From Parvularculaceae bacterium (lineage in GTDB: Bacteria > Pseudomonadota > Alphaproteobacteria > Caulobacterales > Parvularculaceae): a stretch of 64,000 nt of DNA. The translations under genes and the position numbers were made by a program. Below are positions 9,286-16,599 of this stretch, piece by piece (position 1 is the first letter of the stretch; each line of letters starts with the position of its first letter). The notes beneath the pieces are model-generated. The model was not told where the DNA came from. It did no database searches and worked only from the letters and a program-made list of their open reading frames with translations. The stretch is from contig JAJFFV010000005.1 in NCBI GenBank assembly GCA_021776475.1, positions 434,001 to 498,000 on the forward strand. Direction: 5' to 3'.

Positions 9286-9300
9286 TCTGTTATGACAGAA
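9285..9300. promoter_or_regulatory. Operator TTCTGT-TATG-ACAGAA over the start codon of the GbsR-like gene
   Basis: A perfect 6-bp inverted repeat with a 4-base spacer that touches the -10 box and covers the ATG. The same repeat occurs at 9943-9958 before the next gene, so it is probably the binding site of the regulator encoded here (autorepression). Confidence 0.7.
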
Positions 9301-9894
9301 ATATCGAATCTTACAAACGAAACGAAACCCTTGCCCTTGGATCGATTACCAGCGGCGGTCCGTCGTTTTGTCCTGCAATGGGGCGATATGGGCGGCCAAT
9401 GGGGCGTTAACCGGTCGGTCGCACAAATTCATGCCCTTCTTTATATCTCCGAAAAGCCGATGACCGCGGAAGAGATCGCCGACACGCTCGGGATCGCTCG
9501 CTCTAATGTCTCCAATTCTCTTAAAGAATTACAAAACTGGAAAATCATTTCCCGCGAACCGGTGCCGGGCGACCGCCGGGATCATTTTGTCGCCGAGACT
9601 GATGTCTGGGACATGGCGATGAGAATTGCGGCCGTCCGGAAAGAAAAAGAAATCGACCCCGCGATCCGGGTGCTGGAGACATGCCTTGATGAAGCAGCAG
9701 AAGAAGGCGCGGTCAGTCCTGAAGTGACGCGACGGCTCAACAACATGCTCGATTTCACGCGCAGTATGGATCGTTGGTACAGGCAGATGCTGAGAATCCC
9801 AAATGCAACTCTCGTCAAGATGATCCGTATGGGCAACAAGATCGTCACCCTCGCCGGATTGACTGGAAATAAGTCTGACGGCAAGGCCGCTTGA
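9292..9894 (+). CDS. GbsR/MarR-family transcriptional regulator
   Basis: A 200-residue winged-helix regulator. The GbsR-type signature is seen in RRFVLQWGDMGGQWGVNRSVAQIHALLYISE, and the DNA-recognition helix in TAEEIADTLGIARSNVSNSLKELQNW (about residues 57-82), followed by the wing REPVPGDRRDHFVAETDVW. The C-terminal part is helical. GbsR proteins in bacilli sense choline; this branch is widespread in proteobacteria with unknown ligands. The gene is followed by a DUF4166 gene and a TIGR01777 fusion gene that probably form its target operon, because both the regulator and the DUF4166 gene carry the same inverted repeat. Confidence 0.9.
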   Translation: MTEISNLTNETKPLPLDRLPAAVRRFVLQWGDMGGQWGVNRSVAQIHALLYISEKPMTAEEIADTLGIARSNVSNSLKELQNWKIISREPVPGDRRDHFVAETDVWDMAMRIAAVRKEKEIDPAIRVLETCLDEAAEEGAVSPEVTRRLNNMLDFTRSMDRWYRQMLRIPNATLVKMIRMGNKIVTLAGLTGNKSDGKAA

Positions 9895-9942
9895 CAATAT
9901 TTTCGAGCGGTCAGGTTGGTGTCAAAAATTTTGAGTTGCAAT

Positions 9943-9958
9943 TTCTGTTGCTACAGAA
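9943..9958. promoter_or_regulatory. Second copy of the TTCTGT-N4-ACAGAA operator
   Basis: TTCTGT-TGCT-ACAGAA, with arms identical to the copy at 9285-9300, lies 23 bases before the ATG of the DUF4166 gene. No convincing promoter hexamers are seen here, so this may be an internal operator of a three-gene operon. Confidence 0.65.
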
Positions 9959-9980
9959 ATGTTCGAAAGAGAAGAAGGAA

Positions 9981-10703
9981 ATGCGGACCAAGATTGTCAC
10001 GAAATCTAACCTACCACTTGCTGCTCCCTGCCCGGCGCCAGAGGTTTTTGTTCCGGATGATACACCCTTTCGTTTGCTTCTCGGGAAGGCGGCGTGGAAT
10101 CGACTTGCGCCAGCGATCCGGGCCCGATTCAGCCAACATCTCGAGCCACATGAAAGTGTCACCTATCAAGGTGTAATTGTTGAGACACGGATGAGCCTCA
10201 GCGGTTGGTTGATTGCTCAACTTGCCCGCCTTGTCGGTGCTCCGTTGCCGCTTGAGCAAAACAATGGCGCTACTGCGGCGGTCGTGACGGTAACAGAAAT
10301 GCCGCCTGACGCCCATGGCTGTGGTGGTCAGTTCTGGACGCGGGTCTATGGCAGAGCCGGTCACTTTCCCCAAATCATAAGCAGCGTAAAGCGCTTTACT
10401 GGACCAACCGGTCTAGAGGAACAGGTTTGCGGCGGCATGGCAATGGCGCTGACCTTGAAGGCGGAGCGGGACACCCTCAGCTTTATCAGCACGGAATACT
10501 TCATCACCTTGGCAGGGTTACGCTTGAAATTGCCGCGATTTCTGGCACCAGGCGAGCTGAAAGTCATCCATGAAGATATTGGGCGCGGCTGGTTCTGCTT
10601 TATACTGACGATTATACATCCGCTGGTTGGTGAAATTCTCTACCAAAAATCTGTATTCACCGACCCGGTTCCGGCAACCGACAAGGAGGCCCCGAATGGA
10701 TAG
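9981..10703 (+). CDS. DUF4166 domain-containing protein
   Basis: A 240-residue protein matching the DUF4166 layout: FRLLLGKAAWNRLAPAIRARF near the start, the GVIVETRMSLSGWLIAQLARLVGAPLPL segment, GGQFWTRVYGRAGHFPQIISS, and the LRLKLPRFLAPGELKVIHED core. Such domains are often fused or adjacent to SDR/epimerase proteins, as here. I chose ATG 9981 because the family homology starts soon after it and a GAAGAAGGAA stretch lies directly upstream. The last 8 bases overlap the next gene, which suggests translational coupling. The biochemical role is unknown. Confidence 0.8.
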   Translation: MRTKIVTKSNLPLAAPCPAPEVFVPDDTPFRLLLGKAAWNRLAPAIRARFSQHLEPHESVTYQGVIVETRMSLSGWLIAQLARLVGAPLPLEQNNGATAAVVTVTEMPPDAHGCGGQFWTRVYGRAGHFPQIISSVKRFTGPTGLEEQVCGGMAMALTLKAERDTLSFISTEYFITLAGLRLKLPRFLAPGELKVIHEDIGRGWFCFILTIIHPLVGEILYQKSVFTDPVPATDKEAPNG

Positions 10704-12207
10704 CGCCTTACTCTGGACATTTCTGCTCCTGCAGATTTTCATGGGTGGATTAGACACCGTTTATCACCACGAGTTTACCGAGCGACTCGCCTGGCGACCG
10801 GCCCAAAGGCACGAATTGCAGCTTCACGGCATCCGCAACCTTGTCTATGGCTTGTTTTTCCTTGCTGTTGGCATTCTCGAACTTTACGGGATATTTGCGC
10901 TGCTGGTGCTGGTTTTTCTTGCCGCTGAAATGATCGTAACCCTGACTGATTTTGTTGAGGAAGACCAGACCCGAAAACTGCCCTGGACCGAACGGATATT
11001 GCACACACTCCTGACGCTTAACTACGGTGTGCTACTGGCGTTCCTAGTGCCCGTCCTGCTCGCCTGGGCAGGCAGACCGACTGGCATTGCCTTGACCTGG
11101 CATGGGGTTTTCAGTTTGTTGATGCTCCCCGCCGCGATCGGTGTTGCTGTTTTTGGCTTGCGTGATCTTGGTGCTGCCAAAAGGTTTAGCCGGCTCCATG
11201 AACGCCCCGCAGCTGATCTGGCCGGGGGGCTGGCTCACCAACAACATGTCCTTGTCACCGGCGGGACCGGCTTTATTGGCTCCCGGCTGGTTGATGCACT
11301 GGTGGCGGGCGGCCATGACGTAACCGTCCTGACACGGAATGCTGAAAACGCCGCGAAGCTGGCAACGCCGATTCGTATTATCACCGGCCTTAATCAACTC
11401 CGAAATGATACAAGGATCGACACAATCATTAACCTTGCCGGACAACCGCTGATCAGCGGCCTGTGGACGACACCGTTTCGACGCAAAGTTCTGTTCTCCC
11501 GGCTGCGGATGAGTGCGGCCCTGCGCTGCCTTGTCCGGCGCCTGGATCAGAAGCCAGAAGCTCTGATCAACGCGTCTGCCATCGGCTACTACGGTGTCGA
11601 CAAGGAGGACAAGGTGTTGACCGAATACTCACGCATTGATAGTGACGGCAGTTTTTCTCACCGCTCCTGCGCAGCTGTTGAACGTCATGCGGCGAAGTGT
11701 CGGCGGTTCGGTCTCCGGGTCGTCACCCTACGGATCGGTTTGGTACTTGATACCTCAGGCGGTGTCCTTGGCAATATGCTGTTCCCTTTCGAGTTCGGCC
11801 TAGGCGGACCATTCGGCAATGGCCGACAGTGGATGAGCTGGGTCAGCCGTGATGACACGGTGCGGATGATCGTCCACGCCATCGCCCGGCCCGAAATTGA
11901 AGGGCCGCTCAATGTCACTGCGCCAAACCCTGTTCGCAACTATGCGTTTGGCGCAGCGCTTGGCCGCGCGTTCCACCGTCCGGTCATTTTTGTCGTACCG
12001 GCCTTCGTTTTACAGCTGCTGGGGGATCTTGGCAGGGAAATTTTTCTGCATGGTCAGCGGGTGCTGCCGACCAGAGCCCTGGAGACCGGATTTATTTTTC
12101 TCGACCCCGATCTAAATCAAACGCTTGTTCGCCTGACAGGTGCAAAACAACCCGCTAGCACAACCGATGAGCCACAAGCGACAGGCTCTGCGGCCCTCGC
12201 GGAGTGA
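10696..12207 (+). CDS. Membrane domain fused to TIGR01777-family NAD(P)-dependent epimerase/oxidoreductase
   Basis: A 503-residue fusion. Residues 1-160 hold four hydrophobic segments (around 1-20, 45-85, 105-125 and 130-150). From about residue 188 an extended-SDR domain begins: VTGGTGFIGSRLVDAL (NAD(P)-binding GxxGxxG), IINLAGQPLISGLW, INASAIGYYGV, then RIGLVLDTSGGVLGNM and the DUF1731-like C terminus (GRAFHRPVIFVVPAFVLQLLGDLG, PTRALETGF). An AAGGAGG ribosome site precedes ATG 10696, which overlaps the DUF4166 stop by 8 bases. Known single-domain relatives are uncharacterised (YfcH/SULA-like). The membrane fusion and the DUF4166 partner suggest a lipid or envelope substrate, but that is inference. 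Confidence 0.85.
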   Translation: MDSALLWTFLLLQIFMGGLDTVYHHEFTERLAWRPAQRHELQLHGIRNLVYGLFFLAVGILELYGIFALLVLVFLAAEMIVTLTDFVEEDQTRKLPWTERILHTLLTLNYGVLLAFLVPVLLAWAGRPTGIALTWHGVFSLLMLPAAIGVAVFGLRDLGAAKRFSRLHERPAADLAGGLAHQQHVLVTGGTGFIGSRLVDALVAGGHDVTVLTRNAENAAKLATPIRIITGLNQLRNDTRIDTIINLAGQPLISGLWTTPFRRKVLFSRLRMSAALRCLVRRLDQKPEALINASAIGYYGVDKEDKVLTEYSRIDSDGSFSHRSCAAVERHAAKCRRFGLRVVTLRIGLVLDTSGGVLGNMLFPFEFGLGGPFGNGRQWMSWVSRDDTVRMIVHAIARPEIEGPLNVTAPNPVRNYAFGAALGRAFHRPVIFVVPAFVLQLLGDLGREIFLHGQRVLPTRALETGFIFLDPDLNQTLVRLTGAKQPASTTDEPQATGSAALAE

Positions 12208-12284
12208 GATTTCTGTATTCCCGAACTTTCTTTTGGCGTGCATTCACGGTATGCTTAACGAATAAAAAAGGGAGCGTTGGGGCT

Positions 12285-12644
12285 ATGATTTCTGAAATTT
12301 TTTCCGATATTTTCGGATCTGTGAGCTATGTCATTCAGTCGAGTTCGTATGTGATGTTAGGGGCGATTCTCGCGATTTCCATCTTTGGCGGGCTGCGCAT
12401 GACTAATATCAGTGCCGTTTTCGGCTGGATGTTTGAAAGTACACTGATCCTCGGGGTCATTCATTATTTGTGCAATTGGCTGTGTGCCGACGACCGGTTC
12501 ACTTTCGGTGTCTGGGAAACACAAACACTGGATTCCTGGAACGCCTTGATGGCGATCGATCTACAGCAGCTGATGGGCTATTTCGCCTTGTTCTTTCTGT
12601 TGATCCTGGCAATCCACATGGTCAAACGCTTCGCCAGAGGCTGA
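12285..12644 (+). CDS. Small membrane protein of unknown function
   Basis: A 119-residue protein beginning MISEIFSDIFGSVSYV, with three hydrophobic stretches (about 22-40, 50-65 and 98-113) and a short charged C terminus VKRFARG. I chose ATG 12285, behind a GGGAGCG stretch; the frame opens earlier (12204) and overlaps the preceding gene by 4 bases, but the extra residues look non-coding. No recognised family. It may be cotranscribed with the genes before it. Confidence 0.6.
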   Translation: MISEIFSDIFGSVSYVIQSSSYVMLGAILAISIFGGLRMTNISAVFGWMFESTLILGVIHYLCNWLCADDRFTFGVWETQTLDSWNALMAIDLQQLMGYFALFFLLILAIHMVKRFARG

Positions 12645-12734
12645 TCACCGGACTAACTTCAAACTGCCCACTTGAACCAGCCGCGGCCTCGCGGTAAAGG
12701 CCTCCTTTCGTGAGGTAACACCAAGAGGCGCGGC

Positions 12735-13481
12735 ATGGCCGGACATTCCAAATGGGCAAACATCCAGCACCGCAAAGGCCGGCAGGATAAGATTCGCTCG
12801 AAGCTTTTCTCACGCTTGTCGAAAGAGATAACCGTCGCCGCGAAAATGGGCATGCCTGATCCGGAGATGAATCCGCGTCTGCGCCTCGCCGTCCAGAACG
12901 CCAAATCGCTATCGATGCCCAAGGACAACATCGAGCGGGCGATCAAGAAAGCGGTCGCTGGCGAAGGCGATGACTATGAAGAGATCCGTTATGAGGGTTT
13001 CGGCCCGATGGGCGTCGGTATCATCGTCGAAGTGTTGACCGACAATCGCAACCGTTCTGCCTCCGATGTCCGCTTAACCTTCTCCAAAAATGGCGGCAAT
13101 CTCGGAGAGACCGGCGCCGTTTCATTCAGCTTTGACCGAGTTGGTCAGATCACTTACGGGACCGACAAGGTCAGCGAAGACGAAATGATGGAGGCGGCAG
13201 TTGAGGCGGGCGCTGAAGATGTTGCGTCCGACGATGACGGCCATGAAATTTTTACTGCCGGTGACGAATTGATGGATGTCGCCAAATCGCTGGAAGAAAA
13301 GCTCGGTGACGCCGCCAGCACCAAGCTGATCTGGAAGCCGCACAATTTGATCGAAGTCACAGGCAACAAGGTTGGCTCCTTGATGAAACTGATGAACGCT
13401 CTCGAAGATCTTGATGATGTTCAGAACATCTACGCCAATTTCGATATCTCTGACGCCGACATGGAGCAGTTTGCCGAGTGA
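12735..13481 (+). CDS. yebC: YebC/PmpR family transcriptional or translational regulator
   Basis: A 248-residue protein with the full YebC signature: [18 protein letters not shown] at the start, then [54 protein letters not shown] and [18 protein letters not shown]. YebC proteins bind DNA in some species and have recently been linked to ribosome function at polyproline-type stalls in others. That is of note because efp lies elsewhere in this window. It usually precedes ruvC in alphaproteobacteria; here ruvC is not adjacent. Length is normal. Confidence 0.95.
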   Translation: MAGHSKWANIQHRKGRQDKIRSKLFSRLSKEITVAAKMGMPDPEMNPRLRLAVQNAKSLSMPKDNIERAIKKAVAGEGDDYEEIRYEGFGPMGVGIIVEVLTDNRNRSASDVRLTFSKNGGNLGETGAVSFSFDRVGQITYGTDKVSEDEMMEAAVEAGAEDVASDDDGHEIFTAGDELMDVAKSLEEKLGDAASTKLIWKPHNLIEVTGNKVGSLMKLMNALEDLDDVQNIYANFDISDADMEQFAE

Positions 13482-13642
13482 GCAGTCGCTCCCTTTATGC
13501 AACCTGCTGTTTTGTTGAATGTCATTTCAAAAAAGAGTTGCCGCCCGAGATTTTTCACGAATTTAGCGGCTCGCAATTTTTCTGATGGTATACGAATTAT
13601 TTTGTAATAACACAAATGGTGCGCCAGAACCACCCAGCCTGC

Positions 13643-14299
13643 TCACCGGCGGCTCACCCGGTAGGCGCATCGTCTGGCGCCCTGGAGAATGTGTTCTTCG
13701 CGCTCTACCTTCAGGTCCTCTCCAAGCACCTGCTGAAAGACTCTTAACTCGTTGGCGCATAGGCCGGTACAGGTTCTTGCCGCAGCACAAATCGGGCAGT
13801 GGTTCTCGATCAAGAGCCAATCACGGCCATCTTTTTTGGCTTCGGCCATATAGCCTTCATCGGACCTCGCTCTGGCAAGGCGTCTGATGCGGTCTGCAGT
13901 CCCGCGCGTATTCGCAAGAAGCTCTGTATACGCGGCGCGTTGAACCGCACTGTGTTTGTTGACCACTTTTTCGAGGCCCTCAGCACCAAAAAGACTCTCC
14001 ACGGACTTGATCAATTCAACGGCGAGGCCCTGATGTGCATCAGGGAAAATGCGGGCCGCTTCCTCGGTCAGACGCCAGTATTTCAATGGCCGGCCCCTGC
14101 CCTCAGCCTGGGAGCGCGCAGTCACCAATCCTTCTTCCTGCAAATCATAAAGCTGAAGGCGGACGGCCATTGGCGTGATACTCAGGTGTTTGCCTAAATC
14201 CGTGGCAGATAATTCCCCCAGCCGCTTCAGACGGTCGAGGATGGCGGCTCTGGTGCTGGGCATAGCGGCGTGGCGCGACGGCTTGGCTGGTTTTGTCAT
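13643..14299 (-). CDS. SufR-like winged-helix regulator with a Cys-rich (probable Fe-S) C terminus
   Basis: A 218-residue regulator. The N-terminal winged helix (about residues 16-78) reads RAAILDRLKRLGELSATDLGKHLSITPMAVRLQL. The C terminus carries NHCPICAAARTCTGLC (Cys168, 171, 177, 181) and a further Cys211 in RRCAYRV, the pattern of DeoR/ArsR-like SufR regulators that sense iron-sulfur or redox status through a cluster. It lies divergent from a VOC/flavodoxin-reductase/DUF1203 group with a 90-base AT-rich gap holding an inverted repeat, so it probably controls these genes. No suf genes are adjacent, so a sulfur-cluster biogenesis role is not implied by context. Confidence 0.85.
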   Translation of the reverse strand: MTKPAKPSRHAAMPSTRAAILDRLKRLGELSATDLGKHLSITPMAVRLQLYDLQEEGLVTARSQAEGRGRPLKYWRLTEEAARIFPDAHQGLAVELIKSVESLFGAEGLEKVVNKHSAVQRAAYTELLANTRGTADRIRRLARARSDEGYMAEAKKDGRDWLLIENHCPICAAARTCTGLCANELRVFQQVLGEDLKVEREEHILQGARRCAYRVSRR

Positions 14300-14305
14300 T
14301 CTTTT

Positions 14306-14329
14306 TTATAAAAGGTATTGCTTTTAAAA
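14306..14329. promoter_or_regulatory. Candidate operator between SufR-like gene and VOC gene
   Basis: TTATAAAAG (14306-14314), a 6-base spacer and CTTTTAAAA (14321-14329) form an inverted repeat with 8 of 9 bases paired, located 7 bases upstream of the regulator's start. The position suits autoregulation and control of the divergent genes. Confidence 0.5.
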
Positions 14330-14388
14330 ACAAGTTATATTAAACAAAGAATGCACTTTTTTAAATCACAACACGAAGGAGTGATACG

Positions 14389-14808
14389 ATGGCCAAACTT
14401 GAACACGCGAACCTCGTTGTGACAGATATTGAACCAACTCTGACTTTTTTAAAAGCTGCCTTCCCAGCGTGGCGGGTGCGCGGCGGCGGCGATGGTCACT
14501 GGTATGGCACGCCGCGGCGCTGGCTGCATTTCGGCAGTGATGATTCCTATATCACGTTGAACGCCCCCGGCGACGGCGAACAACGCAACCTTAAAGGCAA
14601 TACACCTGGCCTCGCGCATCTCGGTTTTGAAGTTGCGTCTGTCGAGCGGATGATCGATCGGCTGAGGGAAGCGGGCTATGAGCCTTCGCATCTCGGCGAG
14701 ACCCATCCGCATCGGCGCAATGTCTATTACATCGACCCGGAAGGGCTTGAGTTCGAGTTCATCGAATATATGAGCGATATGCCCGCAGAAAAGAACTTGT
14801 ATGCCTGA
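14389..14808 (+). CDS. VOC (glyoxalase/dioxygenase) superfamily protein
   Basis: A 139-residue protein with the paired beta-alpha-beta-beta-beta modules of the VOC fold: KLEHANLVVTDIEPTLTFLKAAFP at the start (His5 in the first metal position), YITLNAPG, LAHLGFEVASVERMIDRLREAGY and the closing YYIDPEGLEFEFIEYM with the acidic metal ligand. The substrate is not predictable. GAAGGAG lies 7 bases before the ATG. The stop overlaps the next gene's ATG by 8 bases, so the two are coupled. Confidence 0.85.
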   Translation: MAKLEHANLVVTDIEPTLTFLKAAFPAWRVRGGGDGHWYGTPRRWLHFGSDDSYITLNAPGDGEQRNLKGNTPGLAHLGFEVASVERMIDRLREAGYEPSHLGETHPHRRNVYYIDPEGLEFEFIEYMSDMPAEKNLYA

Positions 14809-15355
14809 GCCCGCCCGCTCAGCGCAACTCGATGGGTCGGTATTGTGTCTTATAGGCACGAGCCGGCCCGACGGCGACACAACTTATCTGGTCGATCACC
14901 TATCACAAAATGTGGATGGTACCCGCCAGATAAATATCGGTAGCCTGACAATGGCCCCCTACGACTATGAACACCGTCATGAGGCAGACGGGTTTTCTTG
15001 TGTCGCTGAGGCGATGGATGCTGCTCGTGTGATCATCTTTGCCACTCCGGTCTACTGGTATTCCATGAGTGCCCAGATGAAAACGGTGTTCGACCGGCTC
15101 AGTGACCTGACGCAGACCCGCAAAGAGATCGGCAAACGGCTTGCCGGCAAAACTGCCTTTGCGGTGATTAATGGTGAAGACTTGCCGGAAGGGTTTGTCC
15201 TACCCTTTGAAAAAACCGCCGGCTATTTCAACATGCGCTGGGGCGGGGCGCTTACGTTGTTGTCTGAGAGAGGTAAGGCTTTTGCAGATTCGGCCAAGAC
15301 AGAGCTGGCAGCTTTCGCCGACATGATTGCCGATGCGCGGGATGGCAAAATTTGA
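14801..15355 (+). CDS. NAD(P)H-dependent flavodoxin-like oxidoreductase
   Basis: A 184-residue flavodoxin-fold protein: VLCLIGTSRPDGDTTYLVDHL (phosphate-binding loop for FMN), AMDAARVIIFATPVYWYSMSAQMKTVFDRLSDL (the PVYW-S-M signature of NADPH-dependent FMN reductases) and GKTAFAVINGED. Family members reduce FMN, azo dyes, quinones or nitro compounds. It is the second gene of a probable operon under the divergent SufR-like regulator, which supports a redox-stress role, though this is inference. Confidence 0.85.
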   Translation: MPEPARSAQLDGSVLCLIGTSRPDGDTTYLVDHLSQNVDGTRQINIGSLTMAPYDYEHRHEADGFSCVAEAMDAARVIIFATPVYWYSMSAQMKTVFDRLSDLTQTRKEIGKRLAGKTAFAVINGEDLPEGFVLPFEKTAGYFNMRWGGALTLLSERGKAFADSAKTELAAFADMIADARDGKI

Positions 15356-15424
15356 AAGCCAGAATCGGATAGCGCGGGTGGCCACCGTTGATCTATAGAA
15401 GGCAAAAGCAGCGGAAGTCACATC

Positions 15425-15892
15425 ATGTCGTTTCAGATCTACGCATTGCCAGCCGAGAAATTCCAGCATCTGTTTGCGCTTTCCGACGCCGAGTTGTCGC
15501 AGCACCACGCCCGACGGATGCTGGCGACCGTCAACCCAGGCTTTCCCTGCCGCATCAGCCTAGAAGATGCGGCGATTGGGGAGGAAGTCATTCTGGCAAA
15601 TTTTGAACACCAGCCTGGAGCATCACCCTATCGCGCCAGCCACGCTATTTTTGTGCGGCCAGGCGTTGCGCAGGCAACACCTGGCGCTGGTGAAATTCCT
15701 GAATCGATCAGTTTAAGGCTGATGTCGGTGCGGGCTTTTGACGAGAACCATAACATCGTCGACGCCGACGTCGTCAAAGGCCGCGATCTCGAGGCTTCAA
15801 TCGACGCCATGTTTGAAAATAACGCGGTTGCTTACCTCCATCTCCACAACGCCAAGCCCGGCTGTTACGCTGCAAAAGTGACGCGGGCGTAA
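15425..15892 (+). CDS. DUF1203 domain-containing protein
   Basis: A 155-residue protein with the DUF1203 pattern: FQIYALPAEKFQHLFALSDAEL, then NPGFPCRISLEDAAIGEEVILANFEHQ, SPYRASHAIFVRPG and DAMFENNAVAYLHLHNAKPGCY. The conserved Cys in PGFPCR and Cys in KPGCYA are present. Function unknown; many relatives accompany small regulators. It follows the flavodoxin-like gene by 69 bases on the same strand. Confidence 0.85.
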   Translation: MSFQIYALPAEKFQHLFALSDAELSQHHARRMLATVNPGFPCRISLEDAAIGEEVILANFEHQPGASPYRASHAIFVRPGVAQATPGAGEIPESISLRLMSVRAFDENHNIVDADVVKGRDLEASIDAMFENNAVAYLHLHNAKPGCYAAKVTRA

Positions 15893-16047
15893 CACCGCCA
15901 TCCAGCGCCGATTCGATCTCCAGCTGCCAATCACTGACCAGTGTTGTTAACACTATGGCGGTGGTCGGGGTTGTTCGACCAGTCAAGGCTGCGACGCAGG
16001 CATTCTGGTTAGTCTCGGCGCTCGCCAGAAGCAGATCAGGTCGCTAT

Positions 16048-16167
16048 TCAATCCGCCGGTGTACCGTCCTCATTCAGGCCGATCGTGCCGCGCAGCCGTT
16101 CGACGCCGCGGAGTTCAAGGGCCTGGATATACTCATCTGTCGCCTTGCAAACGCCAGTTGTCGGGTT
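16048..16167 (-). pseudogene. Possible C-terminal remnant of an unidentified gene
   Basis: The minus strand reads about 39 codons, including KATDEYIQALELRGVERLRG and GTIGLNEDGTPAD, with coding-like codon use and then a stop, but no start codon and an in-frame stop directly upstream. It sits in the 300-base gap between the DUF1203 gene and a membrane protein gene. It looks like the tail of a lost protein; no family is recognised. Confidence 0.3.
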
Positions 16168-16192
16168 TTAATTGTGTGCATTTTCTTGCCGC

Positions 16193-16594
16193 TCACACCC
16201 TCTCGCCAATCAGATACCTTATGACATCTGCATAGTCGAACAGGAGGGATATAGAGATTGTCAGGGTAAAAAGCGCGAGCCACTTGCCGCCGATGCTCTC
16301 TTTCACCCGCCATTTGTCGCGTCGGGCGAGGAGATAAACCAGCAATGGGGTCCAGTATGGGATGTGGCCAAGGCCGAGAATACGCTGATAGCCAAATTGT
16401 GCGTACAAGAACATCATGGTCGGGAAAATCAAAAGCATCGCGAGGACAGCCCAGCGCGCCTCCACCCGGACAAAGGCGAACGGGATCGTCAACACCATCA
16501 TGAGGGCCATCCAGTTGACCCAGATCTGCACCCATAAAGGACCTTGCCGGATTTCTTCACTAAAGGCTGCCGCCAGTTCGGTAAATTGCTCCAT
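16193..16594 (-). CDS. Integral membrane protein of unknown function
   Basis: A 133-residue protein with three or four hydrophobic segments (about residues 28-44, 48-64, 76-90 and 106-122) separated by basic loops (VRVEARW, ARRDKWRVKES). It lies 5 bases downstream of the large metalloprotease gene on the same strand and is probably cotranscribed with it. No named family recognised. Confidence 0.65.
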   Translation of the reverse strand: MEQFTELAAAFSEEIRQGPLWVQIWVNWMALMMVLTIPFAFVRVEARWAVLAMLLIFPTMMFLYAQFGYQRILGLGHIPYWTPLLVYLLARRDKWRVKESIGGKWLALFTLTISISLLFDYADVIRYLIGERV

Positions 16595-16599
16595 TGTTC

